From positions 4,712,001-4,776,000 of the forward strand of contig NZ_CP066218.1 of the NCBI RefSeq assembly GCF_016313185.1: 64,000 bases of DNA, written 5' to 3'. Position 1 is the stretch's first letter. Each line of letters starts with the position of its first letter. A program made the position numbers and the translations under genes. Below, piece after piece: positions 37,769-46,565 of this stretch. The DNA comes from Mycolicibacterium baixiangningiae. Lineage in GTDB: Bacteria > Actinomycetota > Actinomycetes > Mycobacteriales > Mycobacteriaceae. The notes beneath the pieces were generated by a model, which searched no databases, was not told the DNA's origin, and was given only the letters and a program-made list of their open reading frames with translations.

Positions 37769-38512
37769 TTAGGCGGAAGCAGCCAACGCCACCGCATCCG
37801 CCCCGGCCGGAAACCTCAGGCGCCCCGACGTGTCACCAGCGGCACGAAACACGACATCCGCGACATCGGAAGGCTCGGTCACCGCACCCGGCGAGCTGAA
37901 GGCGGCGAAGACCGGCTCCGCGAACGCCGCATAGGACTCGGGGACCACGCCGTCCATACGCTGACTTCCGTTGGCCGCGAACCGCGTCGACGGACCGTAA
38001 CCCGGCTCGACCAGTTTCGCTCGCACGCCGAAGAAGTCGAGCTCCAGCGCAAGCGACGCGGTGAACCCCTCGATGGCCATTTTGCTCGCGGTGTAGACGG
38101 CCGTGAGCGGCATCGCCGCCAGCGTCACGCTGGACGTCACGTTCACCACTACTCCCGATCGCCGTTCGCGCATCTGCGGTACGACGGCCTGGGTCATGGC
38201 CATCACCCCGAAGGTGTTGGTTTCGAACAACTCCCGCACCAAGGACATGGGCATCGCCTCGAATGCGCCGACGGCCCCGATGCCTGCGTTGTTGACGAGC
38301 ACATCGATGGGTCCGCTCGACGCCACCGCCTCGGAGATGCTGGCCGGGTCCGTCACGTCGAGCGGCAGCACGGTCAGCCGCTCCCCCGGCGCCAACACCT
38401 CGTCGCGAGGTGTGCGCATGGTGGCGATGACGTTCCAGCCCTCGCGGTGGAACCGCTGCGCGGTCGCGAGTCCGTAGCCTGAGGAGCAACCGGTGATGAG
38501 TACTGTTTTCAT
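37769..38512 (-). CDS. Short-chain dehydrogenase/reductase (SDR)
   Basis: A 247-residue classical SDR. The cofactor motif TGCSSGYG is at the N-terminus, NNAG is central, and the catalytic Ser (NVTSSVTL) with Tyr-x3-Lys (YTASK) is present. NADP(H) preference and substrate cannot be settled. The ATG at 38512 starts directly at the first beta strand. It precedes the AraC regulator by 13 bases, suggesting co-transcription. It lies downstream of rplO but is separated from it by a strong terminator. Confidence 0.9.
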   Translation of the reverse strand: MKTVLITGCSSGYGLATAQRFHREGWNVIATMRTPRDEVLAPGERLTVLPLDVTDPASISEAVASSGPIDVLVNNAGIGAVGAFEAMPMSLVRELFETNTFGVMAMTQAVVPQMRERRSGVVVNVTSSVTLAAMPLTAVYTASKMAIEGFTASLALELDFFGVRAKLVEPGYGPSTRFAANGSQRMDGVVPESYAAFAEPVFAAFSSPGAVTEPSDVADVVFRAAGDTSGRLRFPAGADAVALAASA

Positions 38513-38610
38513 ACTCGGAGACGCTATGGCCGCACAGGCCGACGCGAAATAACGCGGCGTCCGGGATTCTTCACCGTTCGTCTGGCCCAAACGGCAGCCC
38601 CCAGAATGCG

Positions 38611-38647
38611 AGAAGACCCCGACACACCGGAGTGTGCGGGGTCTTCT
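38611..38647. terminator. Intrinsic terminator after the spc ribosomal operon
   Basis: Arms AGAAGACCCCG(A)CACAC and GTGTGCGGGGTCTTCT pair over 16 bases with one bulged A and a CGGA loop. It lies ten bases beyond the rplO stop. As usual in mycobacteria there is no long U-tract. It should end the rplN-rplO transcript. Confidence 0.85.
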
Positions 38648-38656
38648 GCGGACGTG

Positions 38657-39106
38657 TCAGGACAGCTCGGTGGCCGAACCGCCTGCCGCCGTGATCTTTT
38701 CGCGGGCGCTACCGCTGAACTTGTGCGCGGAGACGTTGACCGCGGAGGTCAGCTTGCCGTCGCCGAGCACCTTCACCAGCGTGTTCTTGCGAACGGCACC
38801 CGATGCCACCAGCTCGTCGAGCCCGATGTCACCACCGTTCGGGAACAGCCGGCCGAGGTCGCCGACGTTGATGACGGCGTACTCGGTGCGGAAGCGGTTA
38901 CGGAAGCCCTTGAGCTTCGGAAGCCGCATGTGGATCGGCATCTGGCCGCCCTCGAAGCCCGCGGGGACGTTCTTGCGGGCCCCGGTGCCCTTGGTGCCAC
39001 GGCCCGAGGTCTTACCCTTCGAGCCCTCACCGCGGCCGAGACGCGTCTTCGCGGTCTTGGACCCTGGCGCGGGGCGCAGGTCGTGGAGTTTGATCGGTTG
39101 TGTCAT
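38657..39106 (-). CDS. rplO: 50S ribosomal protein L15
   Basis: A 149-residue r-protein (149 codons before the stop) with the glycine-rich N-terminal region [18 protein letters not shown] and the [18 protein letters not shown] core. It binds 23S rRNA during late 50S assembly. It is the last gene of the spc operon and is followed by a strong hairpin terminator. It begins four bases after rpmD. Equivalent to Rv0723. Confidence 0.97.
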   Translation of the reverse strand: MTQPIKLHDLRPAPGSKTAKTRLGRGEGSKGKTSGRGTKGTGARKNVPAGFEGGQMPIHMRLPKLKGFRNRFRTEYAVINVGDLGRLFPNGGDIGLDELVASGAVRKNTLVKVLGDGKLTSAVNVSAHKFSGSAREKITAAGGSATELS

Positions 39107-39110
39107 CGTC

Positions 39111-39290
39111 TCAGACCTCCTCTACGACGACGAGGTGATGCACGGCCTTGATGAGGCCGCGGGTCTGCGCGTTGTCCTCACGGACCACCGACTGGCGGAT
39201 CTTCCGCAAGCCGAGTGTGCGCAGGCTTTCCCGCTGATTCCAGCGCGCACCGATGGTGCCACGGATCTGGGTGATCTTCAGTTCAGCCAT
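39111..39290 (-). CDS. rpmD: 50S ribosomal protein L30
   Basis: A 59-residue protein ([17 protein letters not shown] onward) with the L30 pattern [15 protein letters not shown] and a C-terminal VHHLVVVEE. It is too short to be found by length-filtered gene calls but is unambiguous. It lies between rpsE and rplO with two- and four-base gaps. Equivalent to Rv0722. Confidence 0.96.
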   Translation of the reverse strand: MAELKITQIRGTIGARWNQRESLRTLGLRKIRQSVVREDNAQTRGLIKAVHHLVVVEEV

Positions 39291-39292
39291 GA

Positions 39293-39967
39293 TTACGCCG
39301 ACCCTTCACGTGCCGAGGACGCGGCGAGCGCGTCAGCCTCACGACGGGCCCTGAGCATGCGGGGCGGTGCGACGTCCTCGAGGGCCAGGCCACGACGGGC
39401 CGCAACCTCTTCCGGACGCTGGATCATCTTCAGCGCGGCAACGGTGGCATGCACCACGTTGATCGCGTTGTCGCTGCCCAGCGATTTGGCGAGGATGTCG
39501 TGCACGCCGGCGCATTCCAGCACCGCGCGAGCCGCACCACCGGCGATCACACCGGTACCGGGGCTCGCCGGACGCAGCATGACGACGCCCGCGGCGGCCT
39601 CACCCTGCACCGGGTGGACGATCGTCCCGCCGATGAGCGGTACGCGGAAGAAGCCCTTACGAGCCTCCTCGACACCCTTGGCGATGGCGGCCGGAACTTC
39701 CTTGGCCTTGCCGTATCCGACACCGACCATGCCGTTGCCGTCGCCGACGATCACCAGGGCGGTGAAGCTGAAGCGACGGCCGCCCTTGACCACCTTGGAG
39801 ACGCGGTTGATCGAGACGACGCGCTCCAGGTAATTGCTCTTGTCGCCACCGTCACGGCCGCCACGGCCGCCACGGTCGTCGCGGCGTCCGCGACCATCAC
39901 GGTCACCCCGTCCGCCGCGGCCGTCGGATGTCGCCGGCGCGGCACCAGTTGCCTGCTCGGCCATCAT
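39293..39967 (-). CDS. rpsE: 30S ribosomal protein S5
   Basis: A 224-residue S5 with an Arg/Gly/Asp-rich N-terminal extension (about residues 15-42) typical of mycobacteria. The S5 core follows ([18 protein letters not shown], then [14 protein letters not shown]). It shapes the mRNA entry and decoding fidelity region. Two adjacent ATGs at 39967 and 39964 are both compatible with the GGAAGG ribosome binding site; the second would give MAEQ, as in other mycobacteria. Confidence 0.96.
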   Translation of the reverse strand: MMAEQATGAAPATSDGRGGRGDRDGRGRRDDRGGRGGRDGGDKSNYLERVVSINRVSKVVKGGRRFSFTALVIVGDGNGMVGVGYGKAKEVPAAIAKGVEEARKGFFRVPLIGGTIVHPVQGEAAAGVVMLRPASPGTGVIAGGAARAVLECAGVHDILAKSLGSDNAINVVHATVAALKMIQRPEEVAARRGLALEDVAPPRMLRARREADALAASSAREGSA

Positions 39968-39998
39968 GCAGTCCTTCCAGTCTTGTACACGTCGGTCA

Positions 39999-40403
39999 TC
40001 AGAACTTCAGCCCGCCTTCACGCGCGGCGTCGGCCAGCGCGGCGATACGACCGCCGTAGGTGTAGCCACCACGGTCGAACACCACCTCGTCGATACCGGC
40101 TGCCTTCGCGCGCTCGGCGATCAGTTGACCGACCCGCACGCTGTGCGCCTTCTTGTCACCGTCGACCGCCCGCACGTCACCCTCGATCGAGGAGGCGGCG
40201 GCCAGCGTCGTGCCGGTGAGGTCGTCCACCAACTGTACGTGGATGTGCCGCGAGGAGCGGTGCACGACCAGACGCGGCCGTGCATCGGTACCGGCGACCT
40301 TCTTGCGCAGCCGCGCGTGACGGCGGATGCGGTCCCGCCGGCGAGTCTGCGAGATGTTCGCCCCGACCGGCTTGTGCTGCTTGGTTGCTTCAGCTGTAGC
40401 CAT
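39999..40403 (-). CDS. rplR: 50S ribosomal protein L18
   Basis: A 134-residue 5S-rRNA-binding protein with [15 protein letters not shown] at the N-terminus and the conserved [20 protein letters not shown] and [14 protein letters not shown] segments. It sits two bases after rplF and 31 bases before rpsE. Equivalent to Rv0720. Confidence 0.97.
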   Translation of the reverse strand: MATAEATKQHKPVGANISQTRRRDRIRRHARLRKKVAGTDARPRLVVHRSSRHIHVQLVDDLTGTTLAAASSIEGDVRAVDGDKKAHSVRVGQLIAERAKAAGIDEVVFDRGGYTYGGRIAALADAAREGGLKF

Positions 40404-40405
40404 GT

Positions 40406-40945
40406 CTACTTACCTGTCTTTCCGACCTTGCGGCGGATCTGCTCACCCTCGTACCGCACGCCCTTGCCCTTGTAAGGATCGGGGCGGCGCAGGCGGCGGA
40501 CAATCGCCGAGATCTGGCCGACTTTCTGCTTGTCGATACCCGTGATCGAGAATTTGGTGGGCGTCTCGACCGCGAAGGTGATGCCCTCCGGCGGCTCGAT
40601 GACCACGGGATGGCTGAAGCCCAGGGCGAACTCGAGGTTCGATCCCTTGAGCGCGACGCGGTAACCGACGCCGTAAATCTCCATCTTCGTGGTGTAGCCC
40701 TGCGTGACACCCTCGACCAGGTTGGCCACCAGGGTGCGCGACAGGCCGTGCAACGAACGGTTGCGCCGCTCGTCGTTGGGCCGGGTCACCACGATGTCGC
40801 CTGCGTCATCACGTGCCACTGCGATCGGTTCGGCGACGGCCAGCGACAGGGTCCCCTTGGGCCCCTTCACCGATACGTTCTGGCCTTCGATCGTGACATC
40901 GACTCCGGCGGGAACCGGAACCGGCTGCTTACCAATACGCGACAT
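40406..40945 (-). CDS. rplF: 50S ribosomal protein L6
   Basis: A 179-residue L6 starting [15 protein letters not shown], with [21 protein letters not shown] and the C-terminal rRNA-binding [13 protein letters not shown]. The ATG at 40945 gives exact family length; a longer in-frame opening upstream overlaps rpsH and is rejected. Equivalent to Rv0719. Confidence 0.97.
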   Translation of the reverse strand: MSRIGKQPVPVPAGVDVTIEGQNVSVKGPKGTLSLAVAEPIAVARDDAGDIVVTRPNDERRNRSLHGLSRTLVANLVEGVTQGYTTKMEIYGVGYRVALKGSNLEFALGFSHPVVIEPPEGITFAVETPTKFSITGIDKQKVGQISAIVRRLRRPDPYKGKGVRYEGEQIRRKVGKTGK

Positions 40946-40958
40946 GTTTCCTACCCCC

Positions 40959-41357
40959 TCACCACACGTAGGCGAGGACTTCGCCGCCCACGCCGGATCG
41001 TGCTGCCTGACGGTCGGTGAGCAGGCCGGACGACGTGGAGATGATCGCCACGCCCAGGCCACCGAGCACGCGGGGCAGATTGGTCGACTTCGCGTAGACC
41101 CGCAGACCGGGCTTGGACACCCGTCGCAGGCCGGCGATGCTGCGCTCACGGCTCGGGCCGTACTTGAGCTGGACCACCAGGGACTTGCCCACGCGGGCGT
41201 CCTCGGTGTGGAAATCGGAGATGTAGCCCTCCGACTTGAGGATCTCGGCGATGTTCGCCTTGATCTTGCTGTGTGGCAGCGTCACTTCGTCGTGATACGC
41301 CGAGTTGGCGTTGCGCAGACGTGTCAAGAAGTCTGCGATCGGGTCCGTCATGGTCAT
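40959..41357 (-). CDS. rpsH: 30S ribosomal protein S8
   Basis: A 132-residue S8 ([17 protein letters not shown] onward) with the conserved C-terminal [12 protein letters not shown]. It binds the central domain of 16S rRNA, and in many bacteria the S8 homologue feeds back on spc translation. A 76-base gap separates it from rpsZ. Equivalent to Rv0718. Confidence 0.97.
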   Translation of the reverse strand: MTMTDPIADFLTRLRNANSAYHDEVTLPHSKIKANIAEILKSEGYISDFHTEDARVGKSLVVQLKYGPSRERSIAGLRRVSKPGLRVYAKSTNLPRVLGGLGVAIISTSSGLLTDRQAARSGVGGEVLAYVW

Positions 41358-41433
41358 GACAGCCGGTTCACCTTCCTCGCGACGGTTCCCATGTCAGGCC
41401 TGTCGCGCATGTTGTTTGTCGTTGGTTTGGCTG

Positions 41434-41619
41434 TTACCAGCTGGACTTCTGCACACCGGGCAGTTCGCCGGCGTGGGCCATCTCGCGCAGGCAGATCCGG
41501 CACAGGCCGAACTTGCGGAAGACAGCGTGCGGACGACCGCAGCGCTGGCAGCGGGTGTAGCCCCGCACCTTGAACTTCGGCTTCTTGTTGGCCTTGTTGA
41601 CCAGTGCTTTCTTTGCCAT
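41434..41619 (-). CDS. rpsZ: 30S ribosomal protein S14, zinc-binding type Z
   Basis: A 61-residue short S14 with two CxxC pairs (CQRC and CRIC), indicating the zinc-containing form. Mycobacteria usually also carry a longer zinc-free S14 elsewhere for zinc limitation; that copy is not in this window. It begins four bases after rplE. Equivalent to Rv0717 (rpsN1). Confidence 0.97.
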
Positions 41620-41623
41620 CAGC

Positions 41624-42187
41624 TCAGTTCTCCTTGAAGGGGAAACCCAGCGCCCGCAACAGCGCCCGTCCCTCGTCGTCGGTTGTCGCCGAGGTGACGA
41701 CGGTGATGTCCATGCCGCGCGGGCGGTCGATGCTGTCCACGTCGATCTCGTGGAACATCGACTGCTCGGTGAGGCCGAAGGTGTAGTTGCCGGTGCCGTC
41801 GAACTGCTTGGGGTTCAGGCCGCGGAAGTCACGGATACGCGGGAGCGCGATGGCGACGAGGCGGTCCAGGAACTCCCACATGCGGTCCCCGCGCAGGGTC
41901 ACGCGGGCGCCGATGGGCATGCCCTCGCGCAGCTTGAACTGGGCGATGGACTTGCGGGCCCGACGGATCTCCGGCTTCTGACCGGTGATCAGCGCGAGAT
42001 CGTTGACGGCGCCGTTGATCAGCTTCGCGTCGCGGGCGGCGTCGCCGACACCCATGTTCACGACGACCTTCACGACGCCCGGGATCTGCATCACGTTGGC
42101 GTAGCCGAACTGCTCTTGCAGCGAGCCGCGGATCTCTTCGCGGTAGCGCTGCTTCAGGCGCGGGAGGGTCTTCTCTGCGGTAGTCAT
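41624..42187 (-). CDS. rplE: 50S ribosomal protein L5
   Basis: A 187-residue L5, a 5S-rRNA and P-site tRNA contact protein. It has [16 protein letters not shown], the [21 protein letters not shown] segment and the C-terminal [18 protein letters not shown]. It begins one base after rplX. Equivalent to Rv0716. Confidence 0.97.
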
Positions 42188-42188
42188 C

Positions 42189-42506
42189 TCAGATGTCCTT
42201 GCCGTTGCGCTTGGAGACGCGCACCTTCTTGCCGGTCTCGTCGTCGACGCGGTAGCCGATGCGGGTGGGGTTGCCGTCCGAGTCGACGACCATCACGTTC
42301 GAGACGTGGATCGGCGCCTCCTGCGTGACGATGCCGCCCGACGATGCGCCGCGCTCGTTGGCGGACTGCGCGGTGTGCTTCTTGATGCGGTTGACGCCTT
42401 CGACGAGGATCTTGTTGCGCGTGGGGTAGGCCTGGATGACCTTGCCCTTGGCGCCCTTGTCCTTACCGGAGACCACCAGAACGGTGTCGCCCTTGTGGAC
42501 CTTCAT
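42189..42506 (-). CDS. rplX: 50S ribosomal protein L24
   Basis: A 105-residue L24 with the KOW motif at the N-terminus ([19 protein letters not shown]) and [10 protein letters not shown]. It initiates 50S assembly. It directly abuts the rplN stop. Equivalent to Rv0715. Confidence 0.97.
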   Translation of the reverse strand: MKVHKGDTVLVVSGKDKGAKGKVIQAYPTRNKILVEGVNRIKKHTAQSANERGASSGGIVTQEAPIHVSNVMVVDSDGNPTRIGYRVDDETGKKVRVSKRNGKDI

Positions 42507-42875
42507 CTACAACACCTCCGGGGCGAGCGAGACGATCTTCATGAAGCGCTTCTCACGCAGCTCGCGGCCCACGGGGCCGAAGATGCGGGTGCCACGCGGA
42601 TCGTTGTCGTTCTTGATGATCACGGCGGCGTTCTCGTCGAACCGGATGTAGCTGCCGTCGGCGCGACGGCGTTCCTTGACGGTGCGCACGATGACGGCCT
42701 TGACGACGTCGCCACGTTTGACGTTGGCGCCGGGGATGGCTTCCTTGACGGTGGCCACGATGACGTCACCGATGCCGGCGTATCGCCGGCCTGAGCCACC
42801 GAGCACACGGATGCACAAGATCTCCTTGGCGCCCGTGTTGTCGGCGACCTTCAACCGCGATTCCTGCTGAATCAC
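42507..42875 (-). CDS. rplN: 50S ribosomal protein L14
   Basis: A 122-residue L14, the exact family length, with [17 protein letters not shown] and the C-terminal [16 protein letters not shown]. The GTG at 42875 is chosen; it has CAGGAG five bases upstream, and the extra 26 upstream codons are not L14-like. It is the first gene of this spc block and has its own promoter at 43035-43063. Equivalent to Rv0714. Confidence 0.97.
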   Translation of the reverse strand: MIQQESRLKVADNTGAKEILCIRVLGGSGRRYAGIGDVIVATVKEAIPGANVKRGDVVKAVIVRTVKERRRADGSYIRFDENAAVIIKNDNDPRGTRIFGPVGRELREKRFMKIVSLAPEVL

Positions 42876-43034
42876 TCGATCTCCTGACCTGGTTATGTCT
42901 GCACGCCAGATACCGACCTGACGTACGCGGTCCTTGCTGTCACCGAAGAGCACGCAGGGCTGATCTTTCGATGAGCGCTTGCGCGAAGAGCTACATCACA
43001 GGATCGGCCGAGGTCTGCCCAAGGCAACCGCTTG

Positions 43035-43063
43035 ATTCTAGGTGAGGACCTGCGGAGAACCAA
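43035..43063 (-). promoter_or_regulatory. Sigma-A-type promoter for the rplN operon
   Basis: On the minus strand TTGGTT (-35, 43058-43063) and TAGAAT (-10, 43035-43040) are separated by exactly 17 bases. Transcription would start near 43028, leaving a leader of about 150 bases before rplN. It would let the spc block be expressed independently of the accessory genes placed upstream. Confidence 0.6.
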
Positions 43064-43081
43064 ATCGCCGCAGGTGGCGCG

Positions 43082-44428
43082 CTACTCCGAGGCCATCGCC
43101 GGCGGTCGGCGCGCATGGTGCTCGGTGAGCTGCTGGTAGGCGGCCGCGACGCTGAGCACTGTCGCGACGTCACGGCCGGCGATCTGCAGACCGACAGGGA
43201 GACCGTTCTCCACGGTGCCACACGGCACCGTGGCGGCCGCGAATCCACACCAGCTGAACGGTCCGCACAGCCGCATCAGCGTCTCGATCACGCCTGCGCG
43301 GCCGGGGGCGCTCGGATCGTGTCGGCAGTCGTCGACCAGGGGCGCAGGCACCGGTGTCGTCGGCAGCACGATCGCGTTGAGGCCCGCCATGCCGGCCAAC
43401 AGGCGCTGTTCCAGCCGCTCGAGTTCCGCGGCGGCCGCGGCCCGCTGCGCCTGAGTGATCCGCTCGGCCTGCCTCAGGTAGCCCGCCACCTCGTCGCTGT
43501 ACAGCTCGCTGCGCTGGGGATACCACCCGGCCGCTCGGTGGATGTCGAGGAAGTCGGCGAGCACGTAGACCGCCCGCGGTGCGCTCCACGCGCCGAACGG
43601 CGGCACCGCCGCCGGCGTCACTGCTGCGCCGGCGTCGCCAAGCACAGCGGCCGCCCGCGCCAGGAGGTCGTCGACGCCGTCACCCAATCCCCCGGTATCA
43701 GCGGATGCCACCACGCCGATACGCAGACCTCGCACCGATTCACGCAGCGCCAACCCCCGCCCGGACAACACCTCGAACAGGAGTGCAAGATCCGCCGCGT
43801 CCCGCGCGATTGGGCCGCAGGTGTCCAACCGCGGGGAGAACGGGATCAGCCCGTCCACCGGAATGTCCCCGCGGGCCGGTCGCAGCCCCGAGACACCGCA
43901 CAACGCCGACGGCACCCGGATCGACCCGCCGGTGTCGGAGCCGAGCGCGGCGAGGCACTGCCCGGAGGCGACGGCGGCCGCGGAACCGCCGCTCGAGCCG
44001 CCCGGAATGTGTTCGAGATTCCATGGATTGCGCGTCGGCGGGGTCACCACACCGTGCGCGAACTCGTGAGTGGCGGTCTTGCCGAGGATGAGTGCTCCCG
44101 CCGCCCGCAGACGGCGGACCGCCGGGGCGTCGATCGCCGCGTTGGTGGGGTCACTAGCCCGCGACCCGCCGCGGGTGGGCATCCCGGCGACGTCGATGAC
44201 ATCTTTGACCGCCACCGGAATGCCGTGCAGCGGCCCCCGGAACTCACCTGCGGCCGCCTCCCGGGTGAGCTGCCCGGCCTCGTGGCGGACCCGCTCCTCG
44301 TCGAAGGCCACGAAGGCCCGCACTTCCGGATCCACGTGCCGCATTCGCGCGATCGAGCACTCCAGCAGTTCCGTCGGGCTGAGATCGCCGCTCCTGATCG
44401 AGCGTCCCGCGGCCCTGACAGTGATCAC
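43082..44428 (-). CDS. Amidase-signature family hydrolase
   Basis: A 448-residue amidase that hydrolyses an amide to acid plus ammonia or amine. The Ser-cisSer-Lys triad is complete: Lys75 (VAVKDV), cis-Ser145 (GGSSGG) and nucleophile Ser169 (SDTGGSIR), with the usual 24-residue Ser-Ser spacing. The GTG start overlaps the permease stop (GTGA), so it is the last gene of the accessory minus-strand operon and may act on an imported or pathway amide. The substrate cannot be specified. Its stop lies 206 bases before rplN. Confidence 0.9.
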   Translation of the reverse strand: MITVRAAGRSIRSGDLSPTELLECSIARMRHVDPEVRAFVAFDEERVRHEAGQLTREAAAGEFRGPLHGIPVAVKDVIDVAGMPTRGGSRASDPTNAAIDAPAVRRLRAAGALILGKTATHEFAHGVVTPPTRNPWNLEHIPGGSSGGSAAAVASGQCLAALGSDTGGSIRVPSALCGVSGLRPARGDIPVDGLIPFSPRLDTCGPIARDAADLALLFEVLSGRGLALRESVRGLRIGVVASADTGGLGDGVDDLLARAAAVLGDAGAAVTPAAVPPFGAWSAPRAVYVLADFLDIHRAAGWYPQRSELYSDEVAGYLRQAERITQAQRAAAAAELERLEQRLLAGMAGLNAIVLPTTPVPAPLVDDCRHDPSAPGRAGVIETLMRLCGPFSWCGFAAATVPCGTVENGLPVGLQIAGRDVATVLSVAAAYQQLTEHHARRPPAMASE

Positions 44429-45993
44429 CAGATCACCGCCGCCACAACGACACTGAGCAGCAGACCTGCGACCACCGGCAGGAACAGTCGGCGCGCCAGA
44501 GTGGTGACGGGAACACCGGTGAACCCGGCGACGGCGATGAGCGACGACCAGATGATCAGCGTGCCGCCGCCGGTCCAGCCCGCGGCGTTCTGAGCGATGG
44601 CCGCGAACGTCGCGGTGGTTTCCGGGCCGGAGGAGTGCGAAAGCGCCTCGGCCAGTCCACCGGTGAACGGAAGGCCGGTCCAGCCGGAGCCGTCCAACCC
44701 GATCAGCATGCCGATGATCAGCATCGCGAACATGATCAGCACGGGGTTGTCGGGAATGAAGCGTTCACCGCTGAGGATGAGGTCGAACAGGAACGACGGC
44801 GCCTCCTGATCCTCGGGCAGCAGCATGATGCGGCCGGCGAAGTCGGAGATGCCGATCAGGACGAAGCCGGCCACGGGAATCACCGCGCCCATGGCCCGGA
44901 AGGCGAAGACCAGTCCGTCGACGAAGTGCTTGCCGACGTGCTCGATGCCGTCCTTACCGGACGTGGCCAGAGCCAGCGCGAGCGTGATGATCAACGCCAG
45001 CCCGCCCACCAGCGCAGCACCGCTGCCGCTGTCGACCGCGGGAGCCCAATCCGTCAGCTTGCCAAGGATCATGAACAACACCAGGGCGCCGAAGGCGATC
45101 GGCACGATCACCGCGAACATGCGCGGCCGCAGCCCGTCGGCGACCGCACCGGTGACGGGGTCGCCGAAATCACCTGCGCCGTTGCCGTTTACGCCGTTGC
45201 CGTTCGCGCCGGTGCCGTTCGCGCCGTTGCCGGATGCGTTGCGCCGCTTCGTCACCAGCGCCGACCCCACGGCGACGGGGATGTCTTCCACCCGCGCGCT
45301 CGACACGGTGTGTGCGACAGCGGCCCGCGGGTACGGGATCAGGCGCCGAATCCGCTGCACCGCCCCACCCCGCACGTAGAGCAGGAACGTGATGGTGACG
45401 GCCACTGCCCCCACCACCCAGCTCAAGATCAGAGCGCGGTTGGCGATGAGATCCGCAGGCACACCCGCCCCGCTCGCGGACAGACCCGGCGCCACGCCGA
45501 TCACGTAGTCGGAGGCGAGCGCCATGCCCTGCCCCGCGATCGCGACCGCCATCGCGGCGGCCAGCGGTGACAGCCCGGCCCGCATCGCCGCAGGCAACAG
45601 GAACGGAGCGATCAGGGCGAGCGCAGGCGTCGGCCACAGCACCATCGACAACACATAGGTCACACCGAACAGCACGAAGTACGACACCACACTGTTGGTC
45701 ATGAGCCGCGCAATCGGCGCGACCATCAACTGTTCGGCGCCAACGGTTTTCATCACCCCCACCATCGCCATCACGGCGGCCATGACGAGAAAGATGTTGA
45801 GGAATTCGGTGGTCGCGACCGCGGTCGCGCTGAACACGCTGCCGATTGCGTCGGCGATGTCACCGGTGTAGACGACGGTGGTGGCGAACGTCGCGATGAT
45901 CGCGGGCACCACCACGCTCTTGCGCGCAACCATGAAGCCGATCAGTGAGACCACGCCCGCCAGATACACCCAGTGCGCCGCGGCGAGTTGCAT
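44425..45993 (-). CDS. Multi-pass permease of unassigned family, copy A
   Basis: A 522-residue integral membrane protein with roughly 12 hydrophobic segments. Notable segments are VLWPTPALALIAPFLLPAA and AGQGMALASDYVIGVAPG, and GTLIIWSSLIAVAGFTG near the end. The overall look is of an ion-coupled organic-anion or amide transporter, but I could not place it in a named family. A cytoplasmic-looking linker (about 255-280) is rich in Asn-Gly repeats. It is paralogous to the permease at 56614-58206, sharing these segments. The ATG at 45993 has GGAGGC upstream. Being coupled to the amidase suggests uptake of its substrate. Confidence 0.78.
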   Translation of the reverse strand: MQLAAAHWVYLAGVVSLIGFMVARKSVVVPAIIATFATTVVYTGDIADAIGSVFSATAVATTEFLNIFLVMAAVMAMVGVMKTVGAEQLMVAPIARLMTNSVVSYFVLFGVTYVLSMVLWPTPALALIAPFLLPAAMRAGLSPLAAAMAVAIAGQGMALASDYVIGVAPGLSASGAGVPADLIANRALILSWVVGAVAVTITFLLYVRGGAVQRIRRLIPYPRAAVAHTVSSARVEDIPVAVGSALVTKRRNASGNGANGTGANGNGVNGNGAGDFGDPVTGAVADGLRPRMFAVIVPIAFGALVLFMILGKLTDWAPAVDSGSGAALVGGLALIITLALALATSGKDGIEHVGKHFVDGLVFAFRAMGAVIPVAGFVLIGISDFAGRIMLLPEDQEAPSFLFDLILSGERFIPDNPVLIMFAMLIIGMLIGLDGSGWTGLPFTGGLAEALSHSSGPETTATFAAIAQNAAGWTGGGTLIIWSSLIAVAGFTGVPVTTLARRLFLPVVAGLLLSVVVAAVIW

Positions 45994-46127
45994 GCTGCCT
46001 CCAAATGCGTAGGGGGATCCGTCCGTCTGGCACATCCGCGATGCCTGTTGTCCACATCACATCGGAGACGCTATGGAGTGCTGCGCACAAAGGCAAAGGA
46101 CATAACGTCCCTGTCTGCGTGATCTTG

Positions 46128-46565
46128 TTAGGCACCGTGCACGGGGTCGGTGACGGCCGCGATCAGTGCCACCTCCACCGGTGCCCCGGACGGCAGAGTC
46201 GCCACCCCGATTGCGGCTCGCGCAGGTAGCGCCGACGGAGCGAGCGTGCGTGCTATCGCCGCGGATGCGCCGTCGGCGACAGCGGACAGGTCTGTGAAAC
46301 CTGTTGCTGCGACGATGTATACGGTCATCTGCAGGCACCGCAATCCAGCACCGGACGGCACCACCGACCACGCGGCCGCAATCGCGTTGGCTGCGGCGAG
46401 GGCGGCCGCGGACCTCCCCTGCTCCAATGACAACTGCCCGCCCACGGCGCCGGTGAGAACCAGCCGACCGTCGCGACGCGGCGTCATCCCCGCGGTGTAG
46501 ACCACGCCCGCGTGCAGCACTGCCGGAACGTAGTCGCCCTGCGGTGCGGGCGCCTCAGTCGACAC
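46128..46565 (-). CDS. RidA-like (YjgF/UK114) family protein
   Basis: A 145-residue RidA-type protein. It has the YVPAVLHAGVVYTAGMTPRRDG opening and the end GVATLPSGAPVEVALIAAV, where canonical RidA carries an Arg-x-x-V-x-V-x-L-P core. That conserved substrate-binding Arg is not evident (ARAAIGVATLPSG), so imine deaminase activity is uncertain and it may belong to a divergent Rid subgroup. The GTG start overlaps the ggt stop by 11 bases. Its presence fits a pathway that generates imines or enamines. Confidence 0.8.
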   Translation of the reverse strand: MSTEAPAPQGDYVPAVLHAGVVYTAGMTPRRDGRLVLTGAVGGQLSLEQGRSAAALAAANAIAAAWSVVPSGAGLRCLQMTVYIVAATGFTDLSAVADGASAAIARTLAPSALPARAAIGVATLPSGAPVEVALIAAVTDPVHGA

